Source: Anastrepha obliqua | Taxonomy: Eukaryota > Arthropoda > Insecta > Diptera > Tephritidae | Assembly: GCF_027943255.1 (NCBI RefSeq) | Contig: NC_072896.1 | Location: forward strand, 45,100,501 to 45,164,500 | Length of the DNA stretch: 64,000 bases | Reading direction: 5' to 3' | Shown: in pieces, positions 1-10,689 of the stretch | How the letters are laid out: every line of letters begins with the position of its first letter | Position numbering within the stretch: position 1 is the first letter of the stretch | Program-made: the position numbers and the translations under genes | The notes under the pieces: generated by a model | What the model was told of the DNA's origin: nothing | The model's input: the letters and a program-made list of their open reading frames with translations, nothing else | The model's database searches: none

Positions 1-112
1 GAAAGAATTAGGACTGGAACTATCCGTTCGACACCCAGACTACTGTAGTGTCTATCAGGCAGAGGTTCTAGCCATAGAAGAAGTGGCTACATACAAAAAT
101 TTTCAACTACCT
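1..112 (+). pseudogene. Non-LTR retrotransposon RNase H fragment
   Basis: The reading frame from base 2 gives about 37 residues including ELGLELSVRHPDYCSVYQ and AEVLAIEE, which matches the RNase H stretch of the relic near 19.7 kb (KELGLKLSTRFPEYCSAYQ). AEVLAIEE fits the alpha-A helix carrying the second catalytic acidic residue in LINE RNase H domains. The frame breaks where AT-rich repeat DNA begins near base 98-115. It is a truncated relic that starts before the window. Confidence 0.6.
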
Positions 113-1100
113 TTATGCAACTGTTTCTACATGAAATCGCTCGTATAAGTAATGACGATCATTTTTAACCCAAAATTATTAAAATCGGTTCATTTTTGAC
201 TAAGTTATGAGCATTTAAAAAAAAAAATTTCTTATATTATTAAAAAAAAATCGATTTTGAGCCGAAAAACAAAATTGCCAATAAAGCTTGAAAAAAAAAT
301 TTTTCGGGCGAACAAAAAAATACGTGTCTCATTATTTTGACCAGAGAGCAACATATTTGAGTTACATCGAAATCGAAGAACATGTCCCGAATAGCCCTTT
401 TGAATTGAAATGGAAAGAATCTATATAAGAAATTTTTTTTTAATTACTCATAACTTAGTCAAAAATAAGCCGATTTGAATGATTCTGGGTTCAAAATAAT
501 CGTAATTACTTACACAAGCGACTTCATGCAGAAACAATTGCAATAAAGAAGTTGAAAATGTTTTATTTTGCAAAAAACAAAAAGTGCGAAACAGGGTTTT
601 TACTCAAAAATTCATTATTCAAAAACAACGCATTTTAGCTACTAGGCATTCAGCTCAATTAAAGTTTGAGATGTCCTTTTGATTTAAAAAAAGTTATAAA
701 AAAAACAAAAATACTCTTTTTGAAATATTGAATTTCGAAAAAATTTAATTTTTTTTTCTTTTTTGCTAAATAAAAAATTTTCAACTACTTTTTTGCAATT
801 GTTTCTACATGAAGTCGCTCGTGTAAGTAATTGCGATCATTTTGAACTCAGAATTATTAAAATCGGTTCGTTTTTGACTAAGTTATGGGCATTTAAAAAA
901 ATTTTTTTCTTACATAATTAAAAAAAATCGAATTTGAGCCGAAAAACAAAATTGCCGATAACTCTTGAAAAAAATGTTTTTCGGGCGAACAAAAAAATAC
1001 GTGTCTCATTATTTTGACCAGAGAGCAACATATTTGAGTTACATCGAAATCGAAGAACATGACCCGAATAGCCCGGTTGAATTGAAATGGAAAGCATCAT
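98..1100. repeat. Foldback-like repeat: two direct copies and one inverted copy
   Basis: A unit of about 325 bases (98-420) recurs in the same orientation at 768-1100 at high identity, for example the shared stretch TACGTGTCTCATTATTTTGA. The first 140 bases of the unit also occur inverted at 430-566. The inverted piece and the second direct copy face each other across a spacer of about 200 bases, so the DNA could fold into a hairpin. No coding capacity was seen. It may be a foldback or palindromic mobile element, or a rearranged satellite. Confidence 0.75.
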
Positions 1101-1810
1101 ATATTTTTTTTAATTTGAAGCAACAATTTTGAATAAAAACTAAATAAAAATTGTTTTCAAAAATAAAGGACTAAGATGACACCTTTTTGAGAAATGATTA
1201 AAAAAAAAAATTTCGAACAAATTTTGAACAAAAAATAATTTTTTTTCCAAAAAAACTAAAATATAGAAAAAATCTCTGAGGTGAGATCTTTTTGAAAAAC
1301 GAAAAAAAAAAATTGTTTTCCCAACAATAAACATATTTACTTAAAAAACAAGCATTCAAGCCCCACTTTTGAACAAAAACTTGACAAAAAAATTTTTTTG
1401 AACAACGAAATTAATTTTTTCCAACAAAAATATAAGAAAATTTTTTAATAAAAAACTAAATTTTTTACCATAAATAAGAAAAAAACGACTGAGATGAGAT
1501 CTTTTTCAAAAATGATAGAAACCAATTTGGCAACAATTTTGAACAAAACAATAAGTTTTTTTTTTCAAAAAATTAGAAATCAAGAAAAAGTCTGAAGTGA
1601 TCTCGACACCTTTTAGAAAACTGACAAAAAAAAAAATTTCAACAATTTTGCACAAAAAAAAGTAAATTTTTTCCAACAATATTATACAAAAAATTATTTT
1701 TTTTTTCCAAAAAAAAAAAACAAAAATTCAAACAACAATTTTGAACAAAAAATATTAAACAAAATTTTTTCTAAGTATAAAATATAAAATAAAAATAAAA
1801 ATCTATAAAA
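1101..1810. repeat. AT-rich degenerate tandem repeat tract
   Basis: A/T-rich sequence with recurring phrases such as TTGAACAAAAA and variants of GATGAGATCTTTTTGAAAAA near 1170, 1280, 1495 and 1600. The open frames here are artefacts of poly-A/T runs. The repeats are too degenerate to give an exact unit length by eye. Confidence 0.55.
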
Positions 1811-2225
1811 ACGAGTTGAAGAACCAAACATATTTCACTTTAAGAAATTCTATAGCAGAGATTGCGAAACCCGTGAGAGTATTTCTATCTGTGACGTAAC
1901 CAGAAAGAGAACGACATGCTTAAGAAACTTCTTGCCTTTCATGCCTCTGGCGATGTCAAATGGAGAAACTAAAATATCTGTTCGACGTGGTGGACAGAAT
2001 ACAAAAGGTGACACATCCGCGAACTGCTATCTCACTCTCAGTAGATTTGACAGAATCAGCTATTGAGCTGATGTAATAAGTTGGCATTCGTTTTCATTAC
2101 ATTATTTTTCATTTCTAGTGTTATTAACGAGCGAATTTATCATACTACACCGCTCTCTTTATTATCTGACAATTGTTGCGTCACAGCCAGAAACACTCAA
2201 GAATAATTGGGAACTATTTCACGGA
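1811..2225. other. Spacer, nothing recognised
   Basis: About 400 bases of mixed composition between the AT-rich tract and a reverse-transcriptase relic. No long frame, RNA gene or repeat was recognised. Confidence 0.4.
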
Positions 2226-2930
2226 CCGTAAACTAAAGCCATTGGATTCGCGGATGATATCGCGGTGGTAATGGTGGCAAACATATCCACGAAATTGAGA
2301 GGATCGCCAGCGAATCAGTAAGCCGGATGAAGGCTTAGTTGGCGTCTATGAAGCTAGAATTAGTTGAACACAAAACCGATGTAATCCTAATAAGCAGTAG
2401 GAAGATAATAGAAACTATAAATGTAAATGTTGAACTGTAACTATTAATTTAAAACCCGATATTAAATACCTAGGAGTGATAATTGACAGTCGTTTAAACT
2501 TCAAAACGCACCTGGAACATGCTGTGAAGAATGCATCGAGTGTGCAGTCTTGTGAATAAAGCCGAACAAAGGCGGTCCTAGCTATTGCAAACGAATTCTA
2601 TATATTAGTACGGTTCTTTTGTATGCCTCACCTATCTGTGCTGACACACTGAACATAAATAGCTGCACAAGAAAACTGATAGCCGTCTATTGGCTAGGCG
2701 CTTTGTGGACTATCGGAGGCTTCCGTACAATTTCGTATGACACTTGCTTCGTCATTGCAGGACTAATCCCATCCCCAGAACGACGGTGGATCAAAATGTA
2801 AGATATTGCAGCAGAAGAAAGGCGTCGTTCGAGCACCCACCGGTGAAACAAGTCACTGAAGAGCAGATGGACGCATGAGTTAATACCCATCCTTCCGTCA
2901 TGGTTAAAAAGGAACCATGGGAAACAAACT
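2226..2930 (+). pseudogene. R1-like non-LTR reverse transcriptase relic
   Basis: Conceptual translation gives AIGFADDIAVV (the catalytic F/Y-ADD box), then KPDIKYLGVIIDSRLNF (the conserved KYLGV strand), and further on TIGGFRTISYDTCFVIAGL, the thumb-side motif of R1-type elements. Stops and frameshifts separate these blocks, for example after ASMKLELVEHK and before INLKPD. No endonuclease or ORF1 is seen nearby, so this is a 5'-truncated dead copy. R1 clade is the best fit; a related clade is possible. Confidence 0.7.
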
Positions 2931-3129
2931 AACACCTAACCCAATGCCTTTCAGTATCTTAAGCGGAGAAAATATCATAGATTTTATTGTAAAATCAGCT
3001 GATAACTGCAAAGGAATCTGTGCGCATTTAAAACATATTCATATCGATTTAAAGCGCGCGGAACTTTGTAGACGTCAACAATAACTAGCGGCCTCTGAGC
3101 TAACCAGCTCCGTGAGGTCATACCTTTTT
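2931..3129. other. Spacer, nothing recognised
   Basis: Short unassigned stretch between the R1-like relic and the start of a rosa-type mariner. No supported feature. Confidence 0.4.
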
Positions 3130-4138
3130 GGCAGTTGCGCTATTTCGGTAGATGTCACTTTTCAATATTTGACAAGAAGAAACTACGCCATTAATAAAAA
3201 TGGAACGATAGACGATTAAACAACGTATTGAAATTATTAAAATTCACTATAAAAATGGTGAAAATGAGGCAGAGACGGTTCGTAAAACTCGAACATTTTT
3301 GGGTCATCGTGAAGCACCTTGTCGGACCGCAATACAGAAATTGGTGAAAAAAATTCGAGCTGTTTGGACAAGTTAGAGCACGTCGCTCACGAGTGGCTCA
3401 AGTGTTGAAGAAAACCCAGGTTTGTCCATTCCTCGTCGTTCTTTGGAATTAGGCGTTCAACGTCACAGAAACGTCATTACACCGTATTTTGCATTTGGGT
3501 CTTAAAGCTTATACAGGGTTTGATTGAAAAGTAATAAGCCTTCCCGCGCGGAGCGTCTGCCAAGCGATAAACCGAATCGGCTGGAGGGGGAAAATTATCG
3601 TTGGACCCCTTCCCCTTCCACTAGAAACCGGTCCCAGTTCGCTGGCAACAGCGGTGCAGCCAACATCGCTCCGCGTGTGAAAGCTGTTTTAAAAGTGTGT
3701 TAGGATTTTGCAGTGGCGTCCAAAGTCAGAACCATGCTGATCACCTTTTTCGACTCTCGAGGCATCGTCCACAAGGAGTTTGATCCAGGAAGCACTGTAA
3801 ACGCGGAATTTTACAAAGAAGTGCTCCTTCGGCTGAAAAATCACGTCGCCCGGGTTCGGCCCGACCTCGTCAACAATTGGACCCTTCTCTCTGTGACTGT
3901 TTGATGCGGTTTATAGTCCGGTGGAGTCATTGGACTTTCCTTTTCGAAAATGAAGCTGAAGCAACAGTTACGGTGAATGGATTGCCCTATCGAGAGATGA
4001 TCGACGATTTTTTGTGGCCGGAATTGGATGGTATTGAACTGGACAAAGTATATTGCCAACAATACGGCGCTACGTGCCATACAAACAACGAAACCATTGA
4101 TCTTTTACGGGAATAACATCTCTTATTGGAAAACCCTT
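3130..4138 (+). mobile_element. Rosa-type (DD41D) mariner, broken, copy B1, with a second mariner inside
   Basis: The left part resembles the 5' region of the copy at 49623-50501 (TATTTCGGTAGAT, then an ATG-led helix-turn-helix region in several frames, ending HLGLKAY). After an unrelated insert the frame resumes at 3890 with FFENEAEATVTVNGLPYREM, WPELDGIELDKVY and CHTNNETIDLL. The second catalytic Asp is lost (QQYGATCH where relatives have QQDGATCH). The element then jumps to its 3' end (TCTTATTGGAAAACCCTT) and a TA at 4139-4140. The 5' inverted repeat is missing and the third Asp is deleted. Non-functional. Confidence 0.75.
3514..3888 (+). mobile_element. Second mariner fragment nested in copy B1
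   Basis: Begins after a TA with CAGGGTTTGATTGAAAAGTA, a typical mariner terminal repeat. Leader-like DNA is followed by a mariner core segment (VRTMLITFFDSRGIVHKEF, DPGSTVNAEFYKEVLLRL) that ends just before the expected HDNA motif. The first and third catalytic residues are absent. It sits exactly where copy B1 loses about 60 codons, so it came with, or was followed by, a deletion of the host element. A 63-codon open frame starts at 3713. Confidence 0.65.
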
Positions 4139-4366
4139 TAGAATATGAAGAGTTTCTTTTTCACGGACGTCATCCCGAAAAAAGCAAGAAATAGTCCTAC
4201 AGATGTCGCAATCTTTTAATTGATTATTCTTGTCTGGTCGTCATATGAACGAGAGGCGAGAAACAAGTAGTTCTTGGGTTGGCAAAAACAAAGCTCCAAT
4301 ATCAGCTGAATTCGACTCGTACTTACACAAGGAAGGCTGATTTGCTTTAGGACCGAACACTTGGTA
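4139..4366. other. Spacer between two rosa-type mariners
   Basis: Unassigned sequence of about 230 bases. No supported feature. Confidence 0.4.
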
Positions 4367-4921
4367 TAGGGTTTTTAATAAGAGGTGTTATTTTGATATT
4401 CAAAGAAAAATGCTATTTTTTAATATAAACGATCGGATGTTTATTTCATTATAAAGAGGAAGGTATGACAATAATAGTGGAAAATAATGCCAGGCAAATG
4501 ACCACCACGACCACGCTTACGGGACAATATCGTTTTCATGAAATTTTCCATAACCGAAGTGCAAAGAGGCTGCCCTATGTCCTCGATAGCTTCACCAATT
4601 CCACCTTTGAAGTCTTGAATCGACCCTGGGCTGTTGGCGTAGACCCTCTCTTTCACGTGGTTCCAAAGAAAAAAATCACAAGGTGTTAAATCACAAGATC
4701 TCGATGGCCAATTGTGATCACCTCTTCGAGAGCTAACACGGTCCGGAAACTTTTCCCGTAAAAGATCAATAGTTTCGTTGCTTGTGTGGCATGTAGCGCT
4801 ATCTTGTTGAAAATAAACGTTCTCCAGATCAATACCATCCAATTCCGGCCATAAAAATTCGTTAATCATCTCTCGATAGCGCAATCCATTCGCCTGAAAC
4901 ACCTGTTATTGGAAAACCCTT
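4367..4921 (-). mobile_element. Rosa-type mariner, internally deleted, copy B2
   Basis: A 555-bp element flanked by TA (4365-4366 and 4922-4923). Ends read (T/A)AGGGTTTTNNAATAA inwards from both sides. The minus-strand frame 4441-4902 (153 codons) encodes the C-terminal half of a DD41D transposase: YREMINEFLWPELDG, QQDSATCH (second Asp), RSCDLTPCDFFLW (third Asp, 41 residues later) and CKRGRGG-like SRKRGRGG near the end. The N-terminal DNA-binding part and first Asp are missing because the 5' end joins directly to mid-ORF. It could only move if a full transposase existed elsewhere. Confidence 0.85.
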
Positions 4922-5817
4922 TATATTATGCCACACAGTACTTATATGACTCTTCAAAAAAGCTTTCATGGGTTTCAAAAATCTAGCGAATTCACGCAAT
5001 AGACTACAAACTCAGAGAAAAGGAGATGTGCTTCATAAATTTATGGAAGACTGTAGGCGTTTTAAAGGATTTAATAATTTGCAGAGCTGCTTTGGTCAAA
5101 CATCAATAATAGCAGTATGTGTTGTTACTTTTACCGGTCTTCGTGTTTGTAAGTTTGCGCTTATTTCCATTCCTTTCGTGCCTTCGCATAAAATCAAAGC
5201 AACTGATTTTTTTTATGTATTCCACCAACTGAGCAGATGTATTCAGTTTTTTTGTTCGCTCTTTGGTGCTTGTCATCAATTCATGGCAAACCTTAGTTTT
5301 GACAAGTTTACTTAATATTTATGTTTTCTACCTGGCAACTTAATTATGTACATACATGCATATGTATGTATGCGCATAGCTTTTATTGTGCATAAAACAA
5401 AGAAGATACATAATGAATTTATGTAAATGTGCGTATTTTTAACCTTTTCAAATTTGTGTTTAGCTGTTTTCGAATTTACATACACACACAGGCATATGCA
5501 TGTGTATTTTTTTTAATTACCACACATGTGTGCGTTATGATCGATCTCTTGTAATTTTTTAAAAGCATTTATTGCCTTGACTGAAATGCCCTCAGGAAAG
5601 ACAAATAGACACAAATAGACTTCCAGCACATCGCTACATCGGTACATATGTGCATATGTAAATAAATAAACATAAATTCTTTGTAGAATATAAACAATTT
5701 CGAGTCTCAAAAACTGGAAACAATTAAATGAGCTGAGAGTATTTTTTCGCATAAAAGTCTTTGAACTTAAACGAGTGCTCACTTCAGCAACATCGATAGA
5801 AAATCTACAAAAGTACG
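4922..5817. other. Spacer with short CATA/TATG runs
   Basis: Contains runs of alternating CATA/TATG near 5345-5380 and 5480-5505, common in fly introns. A 115-codon plus-strand frame (4968-5315) shows no recognised domain and is probably chance. Confidence 0.45.
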
Positions 5818-5819
5818 TA

Positions 5820-6340
5820 CAAGGGTCGTTTAAAAAGTCCGTGCAAAAATGAAAACTACGGAATCGTTCCGGGTAAACATTTCTATTTTTGGCACAGTCT
5901 TCTTTTAGGCTGCGTCCAACGCTGTTCTAGTTTCTTGATCCTTTGCGAATAATAGAATTTGTACAAGTTTGAAAAATAGCCTTTCGTTTCTGCAATCAAC
6001 TCCTCATTTGAATAGAATCTTTTTCCTGCCAGCGATTTCTTCAAATTGGGGAACAAACAATAGTAGCCCGAGGAATCCGAGGGAAAATAGGAGAGATGTG
6101 AAACGAGTTGAAATCTTATTTACATTAACTTTACAACCTCCGAAGCGTGTATTGATGCGTTTTCGTGATGGAAATGGAAACTCACTCGGCTTTCTCGATT
6201 CAAACGAAAAAAGAAATATACCGATTTGGCTGAAATTTGGTGTGTATTCTTCCAAGGGATGCTACTCACTAAACACAACCTCGATATGCGAAATTAGTGC
6301 CATCTCTCTGACTTTGCACGGACTCTTCAAACGATTATTA
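5820..6340 (-). mobile_element. Short Tc1/mariner-type element with inverted ends, internally deleted
   Basis: The left end (AAGGGTCGTTTAAAAAGTCC) is mirrored at the right end by GTGCACGGACTCTTCAAACG-like sequence (complement of CGTTTGAAGAGTCCGTGCA). Just inside the left end the minus strand encodes FYYSQRIKKLEQRWTQ, resembling the C-terminal tail KLEXRWXXCIE of Tc1/mariner transposases. An 83-codon minus-strand frame at 6004-6255 has no known domain. The catalytic core is absent. The family assignment is an inference from the tail and the ends. Confidence 0.55.
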
Positions 6341-6877
6341 CTTATGCAGTATAAATTTGTAAACGCTTGTTTAAATTGATTTCAACTAGTTCTGCACTAG
6401 TTGAAATATGAAAGCAAACTATTCAGAATGACGAGAGGAATGGCTATCTAAAGTGAAAATTGAAATACCTCCACAAAACTTCAAACACCTTTTACAGTAC
6501 AATATATCACTTTACTATGAACGTGCAGAGAATTCTGGATAAAGTCGATGACTGCTGCACGAGGCCGAACGAACAAAACTACCTTCGTCTTGCTTGCAAG
6601 AAAACGGAAATTGGATGGACTTAGTCTTTCAGCACTGAAACACTCAGTCTTTTTAACGAAGTTAACCCTACTCCCATGTCGATGGATCGTTCGTGTTCGG
6701 CCAATTTGTTGAGAAATCATGATTTTTTTATGAAACTACTGCACGGTTGTCATACTATTTGTTTATAATAAAATATCATTAAAATAAAAAATTTTGAAAA
6801 AATCTCTTCAGATATTTTTAGTGAAAGCTTAGAAAATACTTTATGAATTTTTTCTAATTTTCTGTAGGCGTTATAGG
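6341..6877. other. Spacer, one unassigned 79-codon frame
   Basis: A minus-strand frame at 6481-6720 of 79 codons shows no motif I can identify. Otherwise AT-rich, with no repeat or RNA gene recognised. Confidence 0.35.
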
Positions 6878-6879
6878 TA

Positions 6880-8181
6880 CAAGGTGAAGGCCTAAATAAA
6901 CAAGACTGAACTAAAATAGAAACGACAGGAGCTTTGTTCTGAAAACTTCGAGTTTATTTATTCCAAATAATCCCACCTGTCGAACCGATACACTGTTTTG
7001 CGCGTTCCTAAAGCTTTTCGATAGAGTGTTTTAGCTCATTGACCGGAATGTCCTTCAGGATGTCGGTACAAGCCTTTTGGATGGCCTCTACGGACGCAAA
7101 ACGTATTCCTTTCATGGCCAAATCCAATTTTCCGAATAGGTAGAAGTCATAGGGAGCCATATCAGGCGAATACGGTGAGTGATTGATGGTTAAAATGTGA
7201 TTTCTAGTCAAAAAGTCAGTCACAAGAGTGGATCGCTGAGATTCATGCAATAAGCGTCAGCTTCGTCCTTCGCGGTATTCAGGGCGAATTCGACGAATGC
7301 GATGCTACAAATGTTTCAAAATGCCAAGATAGAAATTTGCATTGACGGTTTGGCCCGTTAGCATGAACTCCTTGCGGACAATTCCCTTGGAATCGTAGAA
7401 ACAAATGATCATCGACTTGATTTTTGATTTCTCCAAATGCGACTTTTTGGGTGGTGGCTCGGCTGGGGCCTTCCATTCGGACTTTGACGCTTGGTTTCAG
7501 GTTGGGTGTTGGAAACACCAGTTGGTGATGAAATCACCAGCTACAATGTTGTAAAGGAAGTTCTCGTCTTTTCTCAACTCTTTAATGAGGTATTTCGAGA
7601 GTTGAATTCTGAGCAATTTTTGGTCCTCAGTTAACTTGTGCGGAATGAAACGTGCACAGACCTTTCGTAAGCCCAAATGATCAGTTAAAATGCGATAAAA
7701 AAAATAAATTTTGGAGATATTCAACTCCGATTCCATGAATGTCAACGATGACTTCGGTTCATTTTTAATAGATTTTATCGAGAACAATTTCGATGGAGTT
7801 TTCGGTGATTACTGATTTTGGGCGGCCCGTCATCTGTCACAACCATCTCTGAAACGTGTCAACCACTCATGAACTCTGGCACGAGATAGACAATCATCGC
7901 CATAAACTTTTTTCAACAATTTAAATGTTTCGGTAAACATTTTAGCGATTTTAAAACAAAATTTGATATTAGCTCTTTGTTCGGAACGCATTTTTGTACC
8001 GATGACACAAACAAACTGACAATTTAGACGCAATAACTTCGCTTCCACTAAACCGGATGTCACCAAGCTTTCACTGGAAGGCAGCTAGGCAAGTAACTTC
8101 CAACGCACTAACTCATTAAAAATATGATGCCATCAAAAACATTTTTATATCAGCAGCCTTTTTATTATTGGCATCACCTTG
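6880..8181 (-). mobile_element. DD34D mariner with intact ends, dead transposase, copy E1
   Basis: A 1302-bp element bounded by TA (6878-6879 and 8182-8183) with inverted ends CAAGGTGAWGSC. The minus strand carries a whole transposase in pieces: N-terminal KKVYGDDCLSRARVHEWLTR (about 7870-7930), ELNISK and RKVCARFIPHKLTEDQK, then VKVRMEGP, and C-terminal NHSPYSPDMAPYDFYLFGKL with the third Asp. Near the first Asp the motif reads AGDFITNWCF rather than GDETWCF, and the second Asp region is damaged (LLHESQRS for LLHDNAPSH). Several frameshifts make it inactive, though length and ends are near complete. Confidence 0.85.
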
Positions 8182-8189
8182 TATAGTAG

Positions 8190-8525
8190 AAATAACCACC
8201 GACGCGAACGACCCATCGACATGGGATTAAGGTTAAAATGGGGTTTGAAACCTGCTGCGGTCCTCTAGATATACAAAACACTTATCAGACCAATCAGCAC
8301 CTACGCCTCTGTGGTTTGGTGACGAGGGACCATGGTTAAGTCCACACGCCAGGAAATATCCAGGCTATAAAGACATACATACGTTTATGCACTACAGATG
8401 CCATGAGTACAAGCACCGGCGATGTCCTAAATGCTATTCTTCAATTGCTCCCCTTGCTCCTTAAAGATGGGGTAAAGTTGTAGCTTCCAATGGCACATAC
8501 TTCACATACTCCACATCTTAGCTGG
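8190..8525 (+). pseudogene. I/LOA-type LINE thumb-domain relic
   Basis: Plus-strand translation gives GLRLKWGLKPAAVL, IYKTLIRPISTYASVVWW and STRQEISRL, the region just after the reverse-transcriptase palm in I/LOA-type elements (compare MMIRPIITYASLVWW in the LOA element at 35.4 kb). Stops follow. It abuts the right end of mariner E1. Confidence 0.6.
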
Positions 8526-8539
8526 CGTTAAAAGTTTCC

Positions 8540-9030
8540 TAATGACTTGTCAAATCTTACTGAAGAAACAGCAAGTAACAGAAATATCAGCACAGTTTGT
8601 CATACCCCGTGCGTTTGTATCCATTCGGAAGACATGACCCAGCCAACGTAGCCGCTGGATCTTTATTCGCTGCGCTCTGTCTATGTCGTCGTAAAGCTCA
8701 TACAGCTCATCGTTCCATCGTCTGCGATATTCGCCGTTGACAACGTGCAAAGGTCCAAGAATCTTACGCAGAATCTTTCTCTCGAACACTCCAAGCGTCG
8801 CTTCATCGGATGTTGTCATCGTCCAAGCTTCTGCGCCATACGTTAGAACGGGCATGATGAGAGTCTTGTAGAGTGTTAGTGTTGTTTGTCGAGAGAGGAC
8901 TTTACTGCTCAGTTGCCTGCTTAGCCCAAAGTAGCACTTGTTGGCAAGAGAGATTCTACGTTGGATTTCAAGGCTGTCATTGTTATCGGTGTTAATGCTG
9001 GTTCCTAAATACACGCTTCGATAGTTCATA
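8540..9030 (-). pseudogene. RTE-type LINE reverse transcriptase C-terminal relic
   Basis: A minus-strand frame of 171 codons (8550-9065) contains VYLGTSINTDNND, RRISLANKCYFGLSRQLSS, LTLYKTLIMPVLTYGAEAW, FERKILRKILGPL, RRRWNDELYELYDDID and IKIQRLRWLGHVFRM. These are the conserved C-terminal blocks of insect RTE-type endonuclease-reverse transcriptases. The catalytic palm and endonuclease are missing, so it is a 5'-truncated copy. A second copy lies at 53.2-53.7 kb. Confidence 0.8.
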
Positions 9031-9978
9031 TGCAGTAAAAAGAACACCCAATACAAAAATTTCAATAAGTGTTTGCAGTTTTAATCTGATTTGAACGAAT
9101 ACCGCAGCGGTGTAAGAATCCAAATAGTGCATAGGTAATTGAAAAAATACATACGTACATATGTGTGTGAATGTGTGTATTTTTATGCGATACAACTGAA
9201 AAGTTAAGCAATAATACACACCAAAACATACAAGCGATGTAATATAATATTAGAAGCAGTGCGACGACACTGCGGCCCGAAAAAATGTAAACAAAGCCAT
9301 CGCTTTCTAAATTTGGTGGGTAAGTTGAGAAAATGCAAAGTAAAAGAAAAAGAGGCGAAAAATTATTAAAGTAAAAGGTAAGCTTTGAATAAAGTACGGA
9401 AAAGCTATCAGGAAACCATAAAAAAGTAACAAAAAGCATTTGATTAGAATAACAAAGCGACAGAATTTCAACTAATTATTTATGCTATGCCAGCATGCAG
9501 GTCGGGTGAGCTTAACAAAACACGGCAACGATGCGACTTTGTTTTCATTTTCGGATTACACGCATATATACATACAAATATATTTACATACACATATAAA
9601 ATTCTTTCGATTTACACATTGAACTTGTTATTTTAATTTTTTTCTGAATGACTCTTTGTGGCATATCTGTCTATGGCTATGGCTCACATACCATGCGGAG
9701 ACATACATACATACACATGTACATATGTGTGTACGCATGTAAATAAAAAACTTCTATTTTTAAAATAAGCGCTCTGTTGTATGGAAATATTTATGCAAGC
9801 ATGCCGAGCATGCCAGGTTCCAAAAGCCAAAGCATTTTTACGTCAAACAGACAAGCACAAAACTACTCGCGCATGGATGTGTGTAGTATGTGTGAATGTG
9901 TATACATACATACATTTATTTACTTTATATACTTAGTAGTCATATGTATGCATATGTAAATAAGTGCTAGTGCATCTA
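9031..9978 (-). other. Intron sequence downstream of the outspread exon
   Basis: AT-rich sequence with short repeats of CATACATA/TATGTG (9155-9180, 9560-9600, 9695-9745, 9900-9960) directly after the splice donor on the minus strand. No second outspread exon (the pleckstrin-homology region) was found here by eye. Confidence 0.5.
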
Positions 9979-9984
9979 ACTTAC
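9979..9984 (-). promoter_or_regulatory. osp: Splice donor of the outspread exon
   Basis: CGG|GTAAGT on the minus strand is a perfect consensus 5' splice site placed in phase directly after codon 41. It decides the exon end. Confidence 0.8.
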
Positions 9985-10107
9985 CCGATTACATTCCAAG
10001 GCGGCGGCGCTATGCTCCTCGCGCTGACGAAAACAGTGACTGCATTTGCTTTTGTTGAAGATATTTGGTGAAAATTTACGACAATCCGAGGTGCGTGTTG
10101 CCGACAT
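9985..10107 (-). CDS. osp: First coding exon of an outspread/MPRIP-family protein (partial gene)
   Basis: The minus strand from ATG at 10107 encodes 41 residues ending exactly at a GTAAGT splice donor (9984-9979). It includes [18 protein letters not shown] followed by [15 protein letters not shown]. From memory, this resembles the N-terminus of outspread in Drosophila and of vertebrate MPRIP ([18 protein letters not shown]). These proteins carry pleckstrin-homology domains and coiled coils and link actomyosin to Rho signalling; later exons would lie below position 1. The exon is intact and unlike the mobile DNA around it. The purine-rich DNA just upstream has no stop problem and could be 5' leader. 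The identity rests on this one exon. Confidence 0.8.
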
Positions 10108-10689
10108 TTTTGCGGTGTTTCTTTTAATTTTTGCTATTTTTTTTTTTGTTTTTTTGTTGATAGCCTGGTTGTTTCAGCTGAGTTTGTTTTTATTGTAACG
10201 CATACATATGTAAGGTTGGCATTGATTAAAGTTGTTGTAATTTATGTATATTTCTGTTCTTTTGTTGTAGTTGCTTAATGAATTAGTGGCTGTTTTAATT
10301 ATATGCTGTAATTAAGGTTGTAATTTATTTATTTATTTTGTTTTTATTGTTGCTGCTCCAGTCGATGTTGCTGCTTTTATTGTGTGGCTATTCGAAGTTA
10401 ATTAAAAAAACAAGCAGCGCAAAAATATTTTATTGGAAATTTGTAAAGATTTTGTATTTTTGTTGTTTTGCTGTATTTGCTGGCCCACTAATTTTTAATA
10501 GCTGTTATTGTTGCTGCTACTTCCCAGCTCTTTGGTTGTGGCTTTAATTTTTATTTTTCAGTGCTTTATTTAATGCTAGCTATATTTTTTTATTTTTAAG
10601 TTTAAGTTTTATTACAAGACCTATTTCTCATTGTTGTTGCTGTTGCTGTTGATCTTGTTGAAGTACTTCTTATTGTTGTAACAGGGGGG
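10108..10689 (-). other. Probable 5' leader or upstream region of outspread
   Basis: On the minus strand this is A-rich DNA with CAACAA runs, typical of fly 5' untranslated regions and upstream introns. The plus-strand frames are poly-T artefacts. No TATA box or start site can be placed with confidence. Confidence 0.4.

Noticed and set aside
1140..1334. Phe/Lys-rich 64-codon frame
   Set aside because: Product of an AT-rich repeat tract.
4968..5315. 115-codon plus-strand frame
   Set aside because: No domain, no splice or promoter support, AT-rich surroundings.
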